From positions 1-64,000 of the forward strand of contig NZ_FQVK01000018.1 in assembly GCF_900129345.1 (NCBI RefSeq): 64,000 nucleotides of DNA, given 5' to 3'. The DNA comes from Ruegeria intermedia. GTDB taxonomy: Bacteria > Pseudomonadota > Alphaproteobacteria > Rhodobacterales > Rhodobacteraceae. Under the pieces are notes generated by a model. It was given only the letters and a program-made list of their open reading frames with translations, was not told the DNA's origin and ran no database searches. Made by a program: the position numbers and the translations under genes. Positions 56,587 through 64,000 of the stretch are shown here, piece by piece (the first letter of the stretch is position 1; every line of letters starts with the position of its first letter).

Positions 56587-57618
56587 TTAGCTGTAGCGAT
56601 ACGGACGCCCGGCCTTCTGCATGTCGGCGTTGTAGCGCTTGATGATCTCGACGACCTTGGCCTTGGTCTCGGACTCGGCTGCGATCTCATCCCAGAAGGC
56701 AACGGCGGCCGCTTCGACCTGGGCCCATTCCTCGTCGGGGATGGTGGTCAGCTTGAGCTTGTCGCCATGCACGCGCAGCGATGCCTCGCCGCCCCAATAC
56801 CACCACTGACGGTAATAATGCGACTGGTCGGTGCAGACGCGGAACAGGGTCTGCAGGTCCTCGGGCAGTTCGTTCCAACGATCCATGTTGGCAAAGAACG
56901 ACCCGGCCCAGGCGCCCGAGATGTTGTTGGTCAGGAAGTAGTTGGTCACATCCGCCCAACCGACGGTATAGTCCTCGGTGATGCCCGACCAGGCGATGCC
57001 GTCCAGCTCGCCGGTCTGCACGGCAACCTCGATGTCTTCCCAGGGCAGGGTCACCGGGACCACGCCGAACTGCGACAGGAACCGGCCCGCCGTCGGGAAG
57101 GTGAAGACCCGCTTGCCCTTCAGGTCCTCAAGACTGTTGATCGGGTCCTTGGTGGCGAAATGGCACGGGTCCCAGGCGCCGGCCGAGATGTGTTTGACGC
57201 CCACCTTGGAATATTCCGCATCCCAGATCTCGTTCAGACCGTACTGGTTGAACAGGACCGGCACGTCCAGCGAATAGCGCGAGGCAAACGGGAAATAGCC
57301 GCCGAACACGGTCACCTCGGTGGGCGATGCCATCGAGTCGTCATCCGACTGCACCGCGTCGATCGTACCGCGCTGCATGGCGCGGAACAGCTCGCCCGTG
57401 GGCACCAGCTGATCGGCATAATAAAGCTCGATCTGCATCCGGTCACCGGCGATCTGGTTGAACATCTTGATGGCCGGGTCGATCACATGCTCAGCCAATG
57501 CCGGGCCGGCATAGGTCTGCATGCGCCAGCGGATCGTGGATTGCGCCAGCGCCGGGGTGGCCAGCGCGGCGGCCGGGGCCGCGGCGGCCCCTTTCAGGAA
57601 TGTGCGTCTGTTCGTCAT
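56587..57618 (-). CDS. TRAP transporter substrate-binding protein (DctP-like), gamma-glutamyl operon
   Basis: 343-aa periplasmic receptor with a Tat signal (NRRTFLKGAAAAPAAALATP). The mature protein shows DctP-family spacing: IELYYADQLVPTGELFRAM, IDAVQSDDDSMASPTEVTVF and LKGKRVFTFPTAGRFLSQFG, where the usual ligand Arg may be replaced. The ligand is unknown; the neighbouring genes suggest an amino alcohol, amine or small acid. It lies between dctM and the ligase gene, separated from dctM by two hairpins. Confidence 0.92.
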   Translation of the reverse strand: MTNRRTFLKGAAAAPAAALATPALAQSTIRWRMQTYAGPALAEHVIDPAIKMFNQIAGDRMQIELYYADQLVPTGELFRAMQRGTIDAVQSDDDSMASPTEVTVFGGYFPFASRYSLDVPVLFNQYGLNEIWDAEYSKVGVKHISAGAWDPCHFATKDPINSLEDLKGKRVFTFPTAGRFLSQFGVVPVTLPWEDIEVAVQTGELDGIAWSGITEDYTVGWADVTNYFLTNNISGAWAGSFFANMDRWNELPEDLQTLFRVCTDQSHYYRQWWYWGGEASLRVHGDKLKLTTIPDEEWAQVEAAAVAFWDEIAAESETKAKVVEIIKRYNADMQKAGRPYRYS

Positions 57619-57646
57619 CTTCTCTCTCCGTTGTCGGTTTCGATGG

Positions 57647-57688
57647 GCGAGAGACCAACCTCTCGCATGTGCCCCGGTATGTCCGGGG
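57647..57688 (-). promoter_or_regulatory. Two tandem hairpins between dctM and dctP
   Basis: CCCCGG-N5-CCGGGG (57672-57688) comes directly after the dctM stop. GCGAGAG-N6-CTCTCGC (57647-57666) follows it, upstream of the dctP ribosome-binding region. Neither has a T-run. They may protect transcript ends produced by processing between the permease and binding-protein cistrons. Confidence 0.5.
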
Positions 57689-59014
57689 TCATTTGTTGTA
57701 GATGTAGTCGGGCAGCCACAGCGCGATCTGCGGGAAGGTCATGATGATGGCCAGCGCCAGCGTCATCACCATCACGAAGGGCAGGATCGAGCCGTAGATG
57801 TCGCGCAGCGAAATCTCGGGCGGGGCCATGGCCCGCATCAGGAACAGGTTATAGCCGAAGGGCGGCGTCATGTACGCAATCTGCGTGGTGATCGTGTACA
57901 GCACCCCGTACCAGATCAGGTCAAAGCCCAGTTCCCCCACCAGCGGCACATAGAGCGGCGCCACGATCACCAGCATCGCGGTGTCGTCAAGGAAGGTGCC
58001 CATGACGATGAAGCTCAGCTGCATCAGGATCAGGATCACCCAGGGGTTCAGGCCCAGCCGCTCGGTGAACAGGGTCTCGATCGCGCGCACGGCGCCCAGC
58101 CCGTCGAACACCGCGCCAAAGGCCAGCGCGGCCAGGATGATCCACATGAACATGCAGGTGATGCCCAGCGTCGAGCGCACCGAGACCTCGAACACCTGCC
58201 GCGTCATCCGCCCTTTCAGCACGGCGGCGGCAAAGGCCGTCAGCGCCCCGATGGCCGAGCTTTCGACCAGCGAGGTCCAGCCATTGACGAAGGGCACCAT
58301 CATCGCCGCGAAAATCGCCAGTGGCAGCAGCCCCGCGCGCAGCAGCCGCAGCTTTTCCGCCATCGGCACGTCGCGCTCTTCCTTTGACAGCGCCGGCCCC
58401 AGTTCCGGGTTTATCCGGCAGCGGATCACGATGTACAGGATGAACATCCCAGCCATCATCAAACCCGGCAGGATGCCCGCCAGCCACAGCTGCCCCACCG
58501 GCTGCCGCGCGATCATCGCATAGAGAACCAGCACCACGGACGGCGGCACGAGAATGCCCAGCGACGACCCGGCCTGGATCACCCCGGTCACCATCTTCTT
58601 GTCATAGCCGCGCTTGAGCAGTTCCGGCAGAGCAATCGTGGCCCCGATCGCCATGCCCGCCACGCTGAGCCCGTTCATCGCCGAGATCAGCACCATCAAC
58701 CCGATCGTGCCGATGGCCAGCCCGCCGCTCAGCCCGCCCATCCAGACATGGAACATCTTGTACAGGTCGTCGGCGATCTTGGACTCGGCCAGAACGTAGC
58801 CCATGAAGATGAACATCGGCAGCGTCAGCAGCGGGTACCATTTCATCAGCTTCATCGCGGCCGAAAAGCCGATGTCATAGCCGCCCCGGTCGCCCCACAG
58901 CAGCAACGCGGCCACCACGGCAACGAAACCGATGGCACCGAACACGCGCTGGCCGGTCAGCAGCATCAGCATCATGGTCGAGAACATCAGGATGGCGATC
59001 AACTCATACGACAT
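57689..59014 (-). CDS. TRAP transporter large permease (DctM-like), gamma-glutamyl operon
   Basis: 441-aa membrane protein of about twelve helices with DctM motifs: ISAMNGLSVAGMAIGATIAL..KRGYDKKM and VIQAGSSLGILVPPSVVLVLY. The start codon shares one base with the dctQ stop region. Preceded by dctQ and followed by dctP, an order less common than dctPQM. Confidence 0.95.
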   Translation of the reverse strand: MSYELIAILMFSTMMLMLLTGQRVFGAIGFVAVVAALLLWGDRGGYDIGFSAAMKLMKWYPLLTLPMFIFMGYVLAESKIADDLYKMFHVWMGGLSGGLAIGTIGLMVLISAMNGLSVAGMAIGATIALPELLKRGYDKKMVTGVIQAGSSLGILVPPSVVLVLYAMIARQPVGQLWLAGILPGLMMAGMFILYIVIRCRINPELGPALSKEERDVPMAEKLRLLRAGLLPLAIFAAMMVPFVNGWTSLVESSAIGALTAFAAAVLKGRMTRQVFEVSVRSTLGITCMFMWIILAALAFGAVFDGLGAVRAIETLFTERLGLNPWVILILMQLSFIVMGTFLDDTAMLVIVAPLYVPLVGELGFDLIWYGVLYTITTQIAYMTPPFGYNLFLMRAMAPPEISLRDIYGSILPFVMVMTLALAIIMTFPQIALWLPDYIYNK

Positions 59015-59532
59015 CAGATCACCTCGCGCGGGATGTCATCGCCCTTGAGGCGCAGAATATCTTTGAACAGCTCGGAAATGGCCTGCAGCAGCATCAGGAT
59101 CAGCCCCACGACCATGATCACCTTGATCGGCCACAGATAGGGGCGCCACGCGGTCGGGCTGCGTTCGCCATATTGCAGGGAATAACTGAGCGAGTCGAAC
59201 CCGCCATAGATCATCACGCCCAGGTAGAAGATCAGAAACAGCACGGTGATCGCATCGGTCCAGGCCCGGCGCCGGTGCGACCATTCGCTGTACAGAAGGT
59301 CCATCCGCACGTTCGAGCCCATCTGGATCGAATACGGCCCGCCGAGAATGTAATAGGCCACCATCGCGAACTGCGCGACTTCGAGCGTCCAGAGCGACGG
59401 CAGGAAGAAGGTCTTCGAGATCGACGACCACAGCAGAATGCCCATCATCACGAAGATGCCGTACATGACGACCCGTCCGATCCAGCGGTTCATGCGGTCG
59501 ATGACCGCAACATATCCCCGCATGAAATTCAT
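59014..59532 (-). CDS. TRAP transporter small permease (DctQ-like), gamma-glutamyl operon
   Basis: 172-aa membrane protein with four helices. The features are the second-helix region LEVAQFAMVAYYILGGPYSI, MGSNVRMDLLYSEWSHRRRA and the helix WPIKVIMVVGLILMLLQAIS. It starts inside the last codons of the amidohydrolase gene, an ATGA-type overlap at 59529-59532, so the amidohydrolase and transporter are translated together. Confidence 0.93.
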   Translation of the reverse strand: MNFMRGYVAVIDRMNRWIGRVVMYGIFVMMGILLWSSISKTFFLPSLWTLEVAQFAMVAYYILGGPYSIQMGSNVRMDLLYSEWSHRRRAWTDAITVLFLIFYLGVMIYGGFDSLSYSLQYGERSPTAWRPYLWPIKVIMVVGLILMLLQAISELFKDILRLKGDDIPREVI

Positions 59533-60329
59533 GCCTGCTCCTCTGTTCCGGTTGGAGAAAACGCCGCGATGGTCCGGGCCAGAACCGGAGCCAGAACGCC
59601 AGCCATCCGGTTGACCCCGGCGGGCGTGTCGATCAGGTCGTTGCGGACCTCGATCATCACGTTGGGAAGGCCCCGCGCGACGCCGTGCTCGCGCAGGGTG
59701 TGGGTCACGCCATCGGCGGCCGCATAGGGTTCGTTCAAAGCGGTCCTCAGGCCGCAGCCCGCGGCATGGTCCAGCATCACCCGGGCCGCGCGTTCATCCT
59801 GATCGTGCAGGATGCCCAGTTCGACATCGCGTTTCTGCCCCTTGTAGACGGGGGTGAAACTGTGGATCGTGATCAGAACCGGCGGCTCCGGGCGTGCGTC
59901 CAGCGTGGCCGACAGCAGATCCCGGAACGGCTCGTAGATCTCGCGCACCCGCTGGACACGTTGGGCCGGGGTCAGGTTCCGGTTGCCCGGAACATCGAAG
60001 ACCTCGCTGACCTCGGGCATGGAATCGGTGCGCTCGGGCGGGCGGTTGCAGTCATAGACCAGACGGCTGACGCGCGCCTGCACCAGCGGCGCGTCAAGGG
60101 CGCCCATCAGCTCGACCGCAAGCTCCATTGCGCCGATGTCCCAGGCCGCGTGCGACCGGGCCGCCGCCGCGTCCAGCCCCAATCCGTTCAACGCCGCCGG
60201 AATGAACCGGCTGGCATGTTCACACACCAGCACCGCCGGGGCGCGGCCATGCGCGTTCAACACCCGTGCAGCGGGGGCTTCGATCGGGGACAGCAAAGTG
60301 GACTCGGGTGTCGGCTTCATAAGTAGCAT
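59529..60329 (-). CDS. N-formylglutamate amidohydrolase family enzyme
   Basis: 266 aa (263 from ATG 60320). The family pattern is PAVLVCEHASRFIPAAL near the N-terminus, HAAWDIGAMELA, VYDCNRPPERTDSMPE, and TIHSFTPVYKGQKRDVELGI. Relatives remove formyl or acyl groups from glutamate-type amides with a metal centre, as in histidine breakdown. Here it leads an operon that also has a gamma-glutamyl ligase, so it may instead cleave the gamma-glutamyl product at the end of the pathway. No clear ribosome-binding site is visible before either ATG. Divergent from the RpiR regulator. Confidence 0.9.
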   Translation of the reverse strand: MLLMKPTPESTLLSPIEAPAARVLNAHGRAPAVLVCEHASRFIPAALNGLGLDAAAARSHAAWDIGAMELAVELMGALDAPLVQARVSRLVYDCNRPPERTDSMPEVSEVFDVPGNRNLTPAQRVQRVREIYEPFRDLLSATLDARPEPPVLITIHSFTPVYKGQKRDVELGILHDQDERAARVMLDHAAGCGLRTALNEPYAAADGVTHTLREHGVARGLPNVMIEVRNDLIDTPAGVNRMAGVLAPVLARTIAAFSPTGTEEQA

Positions 60330-60330
60330 T

Positions 60331-60400
60331 TGTTACAGCGGACTTCGGCCTGTCAAGAAAATTACTGTAGACAAAATTACGTTCGCTCATATTCTGTAAC
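60331..60400. promoter_or_regulatory. Candidate operator region between the amidohydrolase and RpiR genes
   Basis: TGTTACAG (60331-60338) is matched in inverse by CTGTAAC (60394-60400). AAAATTAC is repeated directly at 60358-60365 and 60373-60380 (15-bp period). The segment is AT-rich against a high-GC background and holds both divergent promoters. Regulator binding is inferred from position and symmetry. Confidence 0.4.
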
Positions 60401-60424
60401 GAATTGAATAATACGAGGGCGCCG

Positions 60425-61300
60425 ATGGCCTCTGTCGCCAAGACCGTCAAGCAACGCATCCAGGACGAGCTTGATGACCTGACCCGATCCGAACGTCAGT
60501 TGGGGTCGATCCTGCTGCAGGATTATCCGATGGCCGGGCTGCAATCGATCACCAAGCTGGCCGCGGCGGCGCAGGTCTCGACCCCGACGGTGATCCGCAT
60601 GGCACGCAAACTGGGCTTCGACGGCTTTCCCGCCCTCCAGGACGCGCTGCGCGAGGAGGTCGCCGCGCAGATTAAGAAGCCGATCTCGAAACGCGACGCC
60701 TGGATCGTCGACGACGAGACCGAACACCCGATCACCCGTTTCGCGCAGGCCGTCTGGACCAACATGCGGCACACGCTGGAGCGGTTGGACAAGTCGATGT
60801 TCGACGCGGTGGCCCAGTTGCTGGCCGATACCGAGCGGCATCTCTATGTCGTGGGTGGCCGCATCACCCGCTCGAACGCAGACTATCTGTTCAACCACAT
60901 GCAGATCATCCGGCCCAACGTGACGATGCTGGGCAATTCAGCCAACGTGTGGCCGCAATACCTGCTGGACATGGATGACAGCTCGGTCCTGGTGATCTTC
61001 GACATCCGCCGCTACGAGGCGCATCTGGAAAAGCTGGCGCAGGTGGCCTCGGATCGAGGCGTGGCGGTCGTTCTGTTCACCGACCAGTGGGGTTCGCCCA
61101 TCGGGCGGACGGCTGATTACACTTTCCACGCGCTGGTCGAAGCCCCGTCAAGCTGGGATTCCACCATCGCACTTCAACTGATTTCCGAGACCCTGATCGC
61201 CGAGGTGCAGGAAGCCCGCTGGGAAGAAAGCAAGGAACGAATCGAGGAACTGGAGCGCTATTTCTCGACCACGCGGATCTTTCGCAGCCTCGACAACTGA
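60425..61300 (+). CDS. RpiR-family transcriptional regulator
   Basis: 291 aa. The N-terminal HTH_6 domain (about residues 1-77) shows SITKLAAAAQVSTPTVIRMA followed by RKLGFDGFPALQDALREE. A SIS sugar-phosphate-isomerase-like domain follows with YVVGGRITRSNADYLFNHMQ and VLFTDQWGSPIGRTADYT. The ATG at 60425 with GAGGG upstream is preferred over the TTG at 60404. It is divergent from the seven-gene amidohydrolase-TRAP-ligase operon and is probably its regulator. The effector is unknown; many SIS domains bind phosphorylated sugars, but others sense non-sugar ligands. Confidence 0.9.
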   Translation: MASVAKTVKQRIQDELDDLTRSERQLGSILLQDYPMAGLQSITKLAAAAQVSTPTVIRMARKLGFDGFPALQDALREEVAAQIKKPISKRDAWIVDDETEHPITRFAQAVWTNMRHTLERLDKSMFDAVAQLLADTERHLYVVGGRITRSNADYLFNHMQIIRPNVTMLGNSANVWPQYLLDMDDSSVLVIFDIRRYEAHLEKLAQVASDRGVAVVLFTDQWGSPIGRTADYTFHALVEAPSSWDSTIALQLISETLIAEVQEARWEESKERIEELERYFSTTRIFRSLDN

Positions 61301-61588
61301 CCGTTCACGAGCTTTGGCAACCGGTGGACAAAACTGTTGTTCCACAAATGTCGCCCATATATCGTTGTTGCATCAAGGCTCGCTGCAACATCAGGTAACC
61401 GCGGCCCCGGAGACTTTGGGCAAGGCGAAATCCGGCCGGTCGATCCGGCAAGAAACCGCCGCAGTTCGCACTCCGGGCCCCCTTGCGGCTTCAGAAGGTC
61501 GGGCGAGGCTGATAAGTCCCGGGTTTGGCCGCGGTCCAAGCTTGTTACAGCCCCGGATCCGCGCATGAATGACAAAGGTTGACCGATC

Positions 61589-63328
61589 GTGAGCCCGAAG
61601 CACCCCGCAAATCTCCGCCCGGACCCCGAGCTTCAATCCGCACGCAGGCAGGGATCGACCTTCCTGCTGCTGACCTTTTTGTTCAGCGTCTTCGTCAACA
61701 TCCTGATGTTGACCGGGCCGCTGTTCATGCTTCAGGTCTATGACCGCGTCCTGGCCTCGCGCGCGGTCGAGACGCTGACGGCCCTGTTTCTGCTTGTCGC
61801 CCTGCTCTATGGCCTGATGGCAACGCTGGACTATGCCCGCGGGCGGATCATTGCCCGGTTCGGCGCGAAGTTTCAGTCCGACCTGGACGAACGTGTGTTC
61901 GACGCGACGCTGCGCCATGCGCTTTATCCTCAGGCGCGCGCCACGCCGGCCCGGTCGCTGCGCGACCTCGAGACAATTCAGGCCCTGTGTGCCTCACCCG
62001 TATTTCTGGCGATGATGGACCTGCCCTGGACACCGGTGTTTCTGGCCGCCATCTTCATTTTCCACCCGCTTCTGGGCTGGCTCGCGGTGGGGGGCGGGGT
62101 TCTTCTGATCGTCATTGCGGTCGTGAACCAGATCCTGACCCACCAGAAGGTCGCCGAAGCCCAGGTCGCGTCGGCCAGGGCCAACGCCTTTTCCGAAAGT
62201 GCCCGTCAGGCCGTCGAAGTGGTGCGGTCGCAGGGCATGCAGCGGGACGTGACCGACCGGTGGCTGCTACAGAGATCGCAGGCCCTGTCGCAGAGCATTT
62301 CGGCCAGCGACTGGACCGGCAGCTTCAGCGCGCTGACGAAATCCCTGCGGCTGTTTCTGCAGTCGGCCATGCTGGCCCTTGGCGCCTGGCTGGTGCTGCA
62401 GAACGAGATGACGGCCGGTGCGATGATCGCGGGGTCGATCCTGCTGGGCCGGGCGCTGGCGCCGGTGGAGCAGATCGTGGGCCAATGGGCGATGGTCGAA
62501 CGGGCGCGCATGGCGTGGAAGGGCCTGAACCAGTTTCTCGCCCGAACCCCCAGAGAGCCGTCGCGCACCAAGTTGCCGGTTCCGGCCGCGCGGCTGGTGG
62601 CCAAGAACCTGACGGTGATCCCGCCAGGCACCAAGACACCGACCCTGCGTGGGGCGTCTCTGGTGCTGGAGCCCGGCAAGGCGCTTGGCGTGATCGGCAA
62701 GAGCGGATCGGGCAAGACCACTCTGGCCAAGGCGCTGCTGGGACTGTGGGCACCGGCGGCGGGCGAGGTCCGCTTGGGCGGCGCCACCCTCAGCCAGTAT
62801 GACCCGGACGATCTGGGCCGTCACATCGGGTATCTGCCGCAACAGGTCACCCTGTTCAACGGAACCGTGGCCGAGAACATCGCGCGGATGTCGCTGTCGC
62901 CCGACGACGAGGCCGTCGTGGCCGCCGCCAAGAAGGCCAATGCGCATGAGCTGATCCTGAGCCTCGAGAAAGGGTATGACACGTTTCTGGAAGGCAATGA
63001 AAGCCAGCTGTCGGGCGGTCAGAAACAGCGGATCGCCCTGGCGCGCGCGCTGTATGGCGACCCGGTCGTGCTGATCCTGGACGAGCCCAATTCGGCGCTG
63101 GATGCCGACGGTACGGACGCACTGAACGCGGCCATCCGCAATCTCAAAGCCGAAGGCAAGGCGGCCATCATCATGACGCACCGGCCCCAGGCCATTTCGG
63201 AATGCGACGACCTGGCCGTGGTCGAACGCGGCCAGATCGTGAAATTCGGACCGCGCGACGATGTTCTGAGCGCGATGGTCCAGAACGCGGGCGTCATCAA
63301 GCGACAGCTCAAGAAGGTGGGTGAATAG
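61589..63328 (+). CDS. Type I secretion system permease/ATPase
   Basis: 579-aa PrtD/HlyB-like ABC exporter without an N-terminal peptidase domain. A membrane domain (about residues 20-290) begins STFLLLTFLFSVFVNILMLT and carries GPLFMLQVYDRVLASRAVET, a type I-secretion hallmark. The ATPase domain has GKSGSGKTT near residue 369, LSGGQKQRIALARAL and VVLILDEPNSALD. The GTG at 61589 is taken as start. It is followed 2 bases after its stop by a membrane-fusion gene, so it forms a secretion pair whose substrate is not in this window. The 61301-61588 gap upstream shows no gene. Confidence 0.93.
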   Translation: MSPKHPANLRPDPELQSARRQGSTFLLLTFLFSVFVNILMLTGPLFMLQVYDRVLASRAVETLTALFLLVALLYGLMATLDYARGRIIARFGAKFQSDLDERVFDATLRHALYPQARATPARSLRDLETIQALCASPVFLAMMDLPWTPVFLAAIFIFHPLLGWLAVGGGVLLIVIAVVNQILTHQKVAEAQVASARANAFSESARQAVEVVRSQGMQRDVTDRWLLQRSQALSQSISASDWTGSFSALTKSLRLFLQSAMLALGAWLVLQNEMTAGAMIAGSILLGRALAPVEQIVGQWAMVERARMAWKGLNQFLARTPREPSRTKLPVPAARLVAKNLTVIPPGTKTPTLRGASLVLEPGKALGVIGKSGSGKTTLAKALLGLWAPAAGEVRLGGATLSQYDPDDLGRHIGYLPQQVTLFNGTVAENIARMSLSPDDEAVVAAAKKANAHELILSLEKGYDTFLEGNESQLSGGQKQRIALARALYGDPVVLILDEPNSALDADGTDALNAAIRNLKAEGKAAIIMTHRPQAISECDDLAVVERGQIVKFGPRDDVLSAMVQNAGVIKRQLKKVGE

Positions 63329-63330
63329 AC

Positions 63331-64000
63331 ATGGCCAACCAAGTTTCGCGCCCGGCCTGGCGGATCACCGTTCCGGCCCTTGTGGGGTTTGCCGCACTGA
63401 CGATCCTGATCGGCGGCGTCGGCGTCTGGAGCACGCAGACCCGGCTGGCCGGGGCGATCGTCTCGCCCGGCGTCGTCGAAGTCCAGAGCAACCGGCAGGT
63501 GATCGAGCACCCTGACGGCGGGGTCGTGGGCGAATTGCACGCCCGTGACGGCGACCATGTCGCCCAAGGCGATCTGCTGCTGCGGTTGGACGGCACCTTC
63601 CTGACATCCGAGAAGGCCATCATCGAGTCGCAGCTGTTCGAATTGCTGGCGCGCAAGGTGCGGCTGGAAGCCGAACGCGACGGCGCAAAGGTCGACGAAC
63701 TGGACGCGCATATGCGCGATCTTGCGCGGATGGAACCGATCGACCCGGATCTGATCGCCGGTCAACGAAACCTGTTTCTGGCGCGCTCTGACACGCTGAC
63801 CCAGAAAATCGACCAACTGGGCAAGCAACGGCATCAAATCGAGAGCGAAATCGCAGGAACCGAGGCCCAATTGGTGTCGCTGACCAAACAGGTCGACCTG
63901 ATCCGGCAGGAGCTGGAGGATCAGAACGACCTTCTGGCCAAGGGCCTGACCCAGGCCAGCCGCGTGCTGGCCCTGCAGCGCGAAGAGGCCAGCCTGACCG
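63331..64000 (+). CDS. HlyD-family type I secretion membrane-fusion protein (partial)
   Basis: Begins at ATG 63331 and runs off the right edge; 223 codons are visible. A cytoplasmic tail and one membrane anchor (ITVPALVGFAALTILIGGVG) lead into the first lipoyl half (GVVEVQSNRQVIEHPDGGVV and DGDHVAQGDLLLRLDGT). A long coiled-coil region rich in Gln, Glu and Leu follows. This matches PrtE/HlyD adaptors, which bridge the inner-membrane ABC exporter to TolC in the periplasm. Translationally adjacent to the exporter gene. Confidence 0.92.
   Translation, partial: MANQVSRPAWRITVPALVGFAALTILIGGVGVWSTQTRLAGAIVSPGVVEVQSNRQVIEHPDGGVVGELHARDGDHVAQGDLLLRLDGTFLTSEKAIIESQLFELLARKVRLEAERDGAKVDELDAHMRDLARMEPIDPDLIAGQRNLFLARSDTLTQKIDQLGKQRHQIESEIAGTEAQLVSLTKQVDLIRQELEDQNDLLAKGLTQASRVLALQREEASLT

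Overview
This 64 kb stretch reads as a chromosomal segment of an alphaproteobacterium, most likely a marine Rhodobacteraceae (Roseobacter-type) member. The grounds are high GC, the long-form PstC/PstA permeases, two TRAP transporters, many periplasmic binding proteins and a BigR/SqrR-like sulfide module. I ran no database search; identities come from reading motifs and recalling protein families. No rRNA, tRNA, CRISPR array or phage region was recognised. Most genes lie on the minus strand in compact operons.

Layout. 1-4139: pstS-pstC-pstA-pstB (high-affinity phosphate uptake) behind a three-repeat Pho box, with a terminator-like hairpin after pstS. 4338-5278: a YkuD L,D-transpeptidase convergent with a small lipoprotein. 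5750-8722: copper module, a CueR-type promoter, copA and cueR. 8723-12573: an unstable patch with a decayed IS5-family element, an AraC regulator whose stop codon lies on the IS end, an SDR gene with an in-frame amber codon, and small transporter scraps. 12607-17780: an MtfA-like peptidase, a secreted amidohydrolase and a polar amino-acid ABC transporter. 18198-23017: cis/trans fatty-acid isomerase (cti), a hemolysin-III protein and a PLD-family lipoprotein, all plausible membrane-lipid functions. 23078-25228: a second amino-acid ABC transporter. 25625-29615: a graveyard of surface-polysaccharide genes in which only a nucleotide-sugar dehydrogenase is still open. 29658-33132: nadA-nadB-nadC. 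33276-38658: ugpBAEC plus an endonuclease/exonuclease/phosphatase-family gene, with a LacI-family regulator divergent and both a Pho box and a LacI-type operator between them.

39755-45891: 5-oxoprolinase subunits pxpBCA with a TRAP transporter and a divergent winged-helix regulator, separated by an array of repeated operator-like sites. 45901-52288: a sulfide/persulfide oxidation operon (DUF2892 protein, two YeeE/YedE proteins, persulfide dioxygenase, a phosphatase-like/sulfide:quinone reductase fusion, then SulP), with a Crp/Fnr gene upstream. Its promoter shows an ATTC-N8-GAAT palindrome and a GTGACA-N-TGTCAC dyad. 52415-61300: an RpiR regulator divergent from a probable seven-gene operon (N-formylglutamate-amidohydrolase-like enzyme, TRAP transporter, glutamine-synthetase-like ligase, aldehyde dehydrogenase, iron alcohol dehydrogenase). 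This operon looks like a gamma-glutamylation route for an amino alcohol or amine. 61589-64000: type I secretion ATPase and a membrane-fusion protein cut by the window end.

The strongest candidate for an undescribed system is the RpiR-controlled gamma-glutamyl operon. Next come the sulfide promoter architecture and the selective survival of one dehydrogenase inside a decayed polysaccharide locus. Several operons also carry perfect GC-rich hairpins at internal gene boundaries, often next to binding-protein genes, which probably set unequal expression within each operon.
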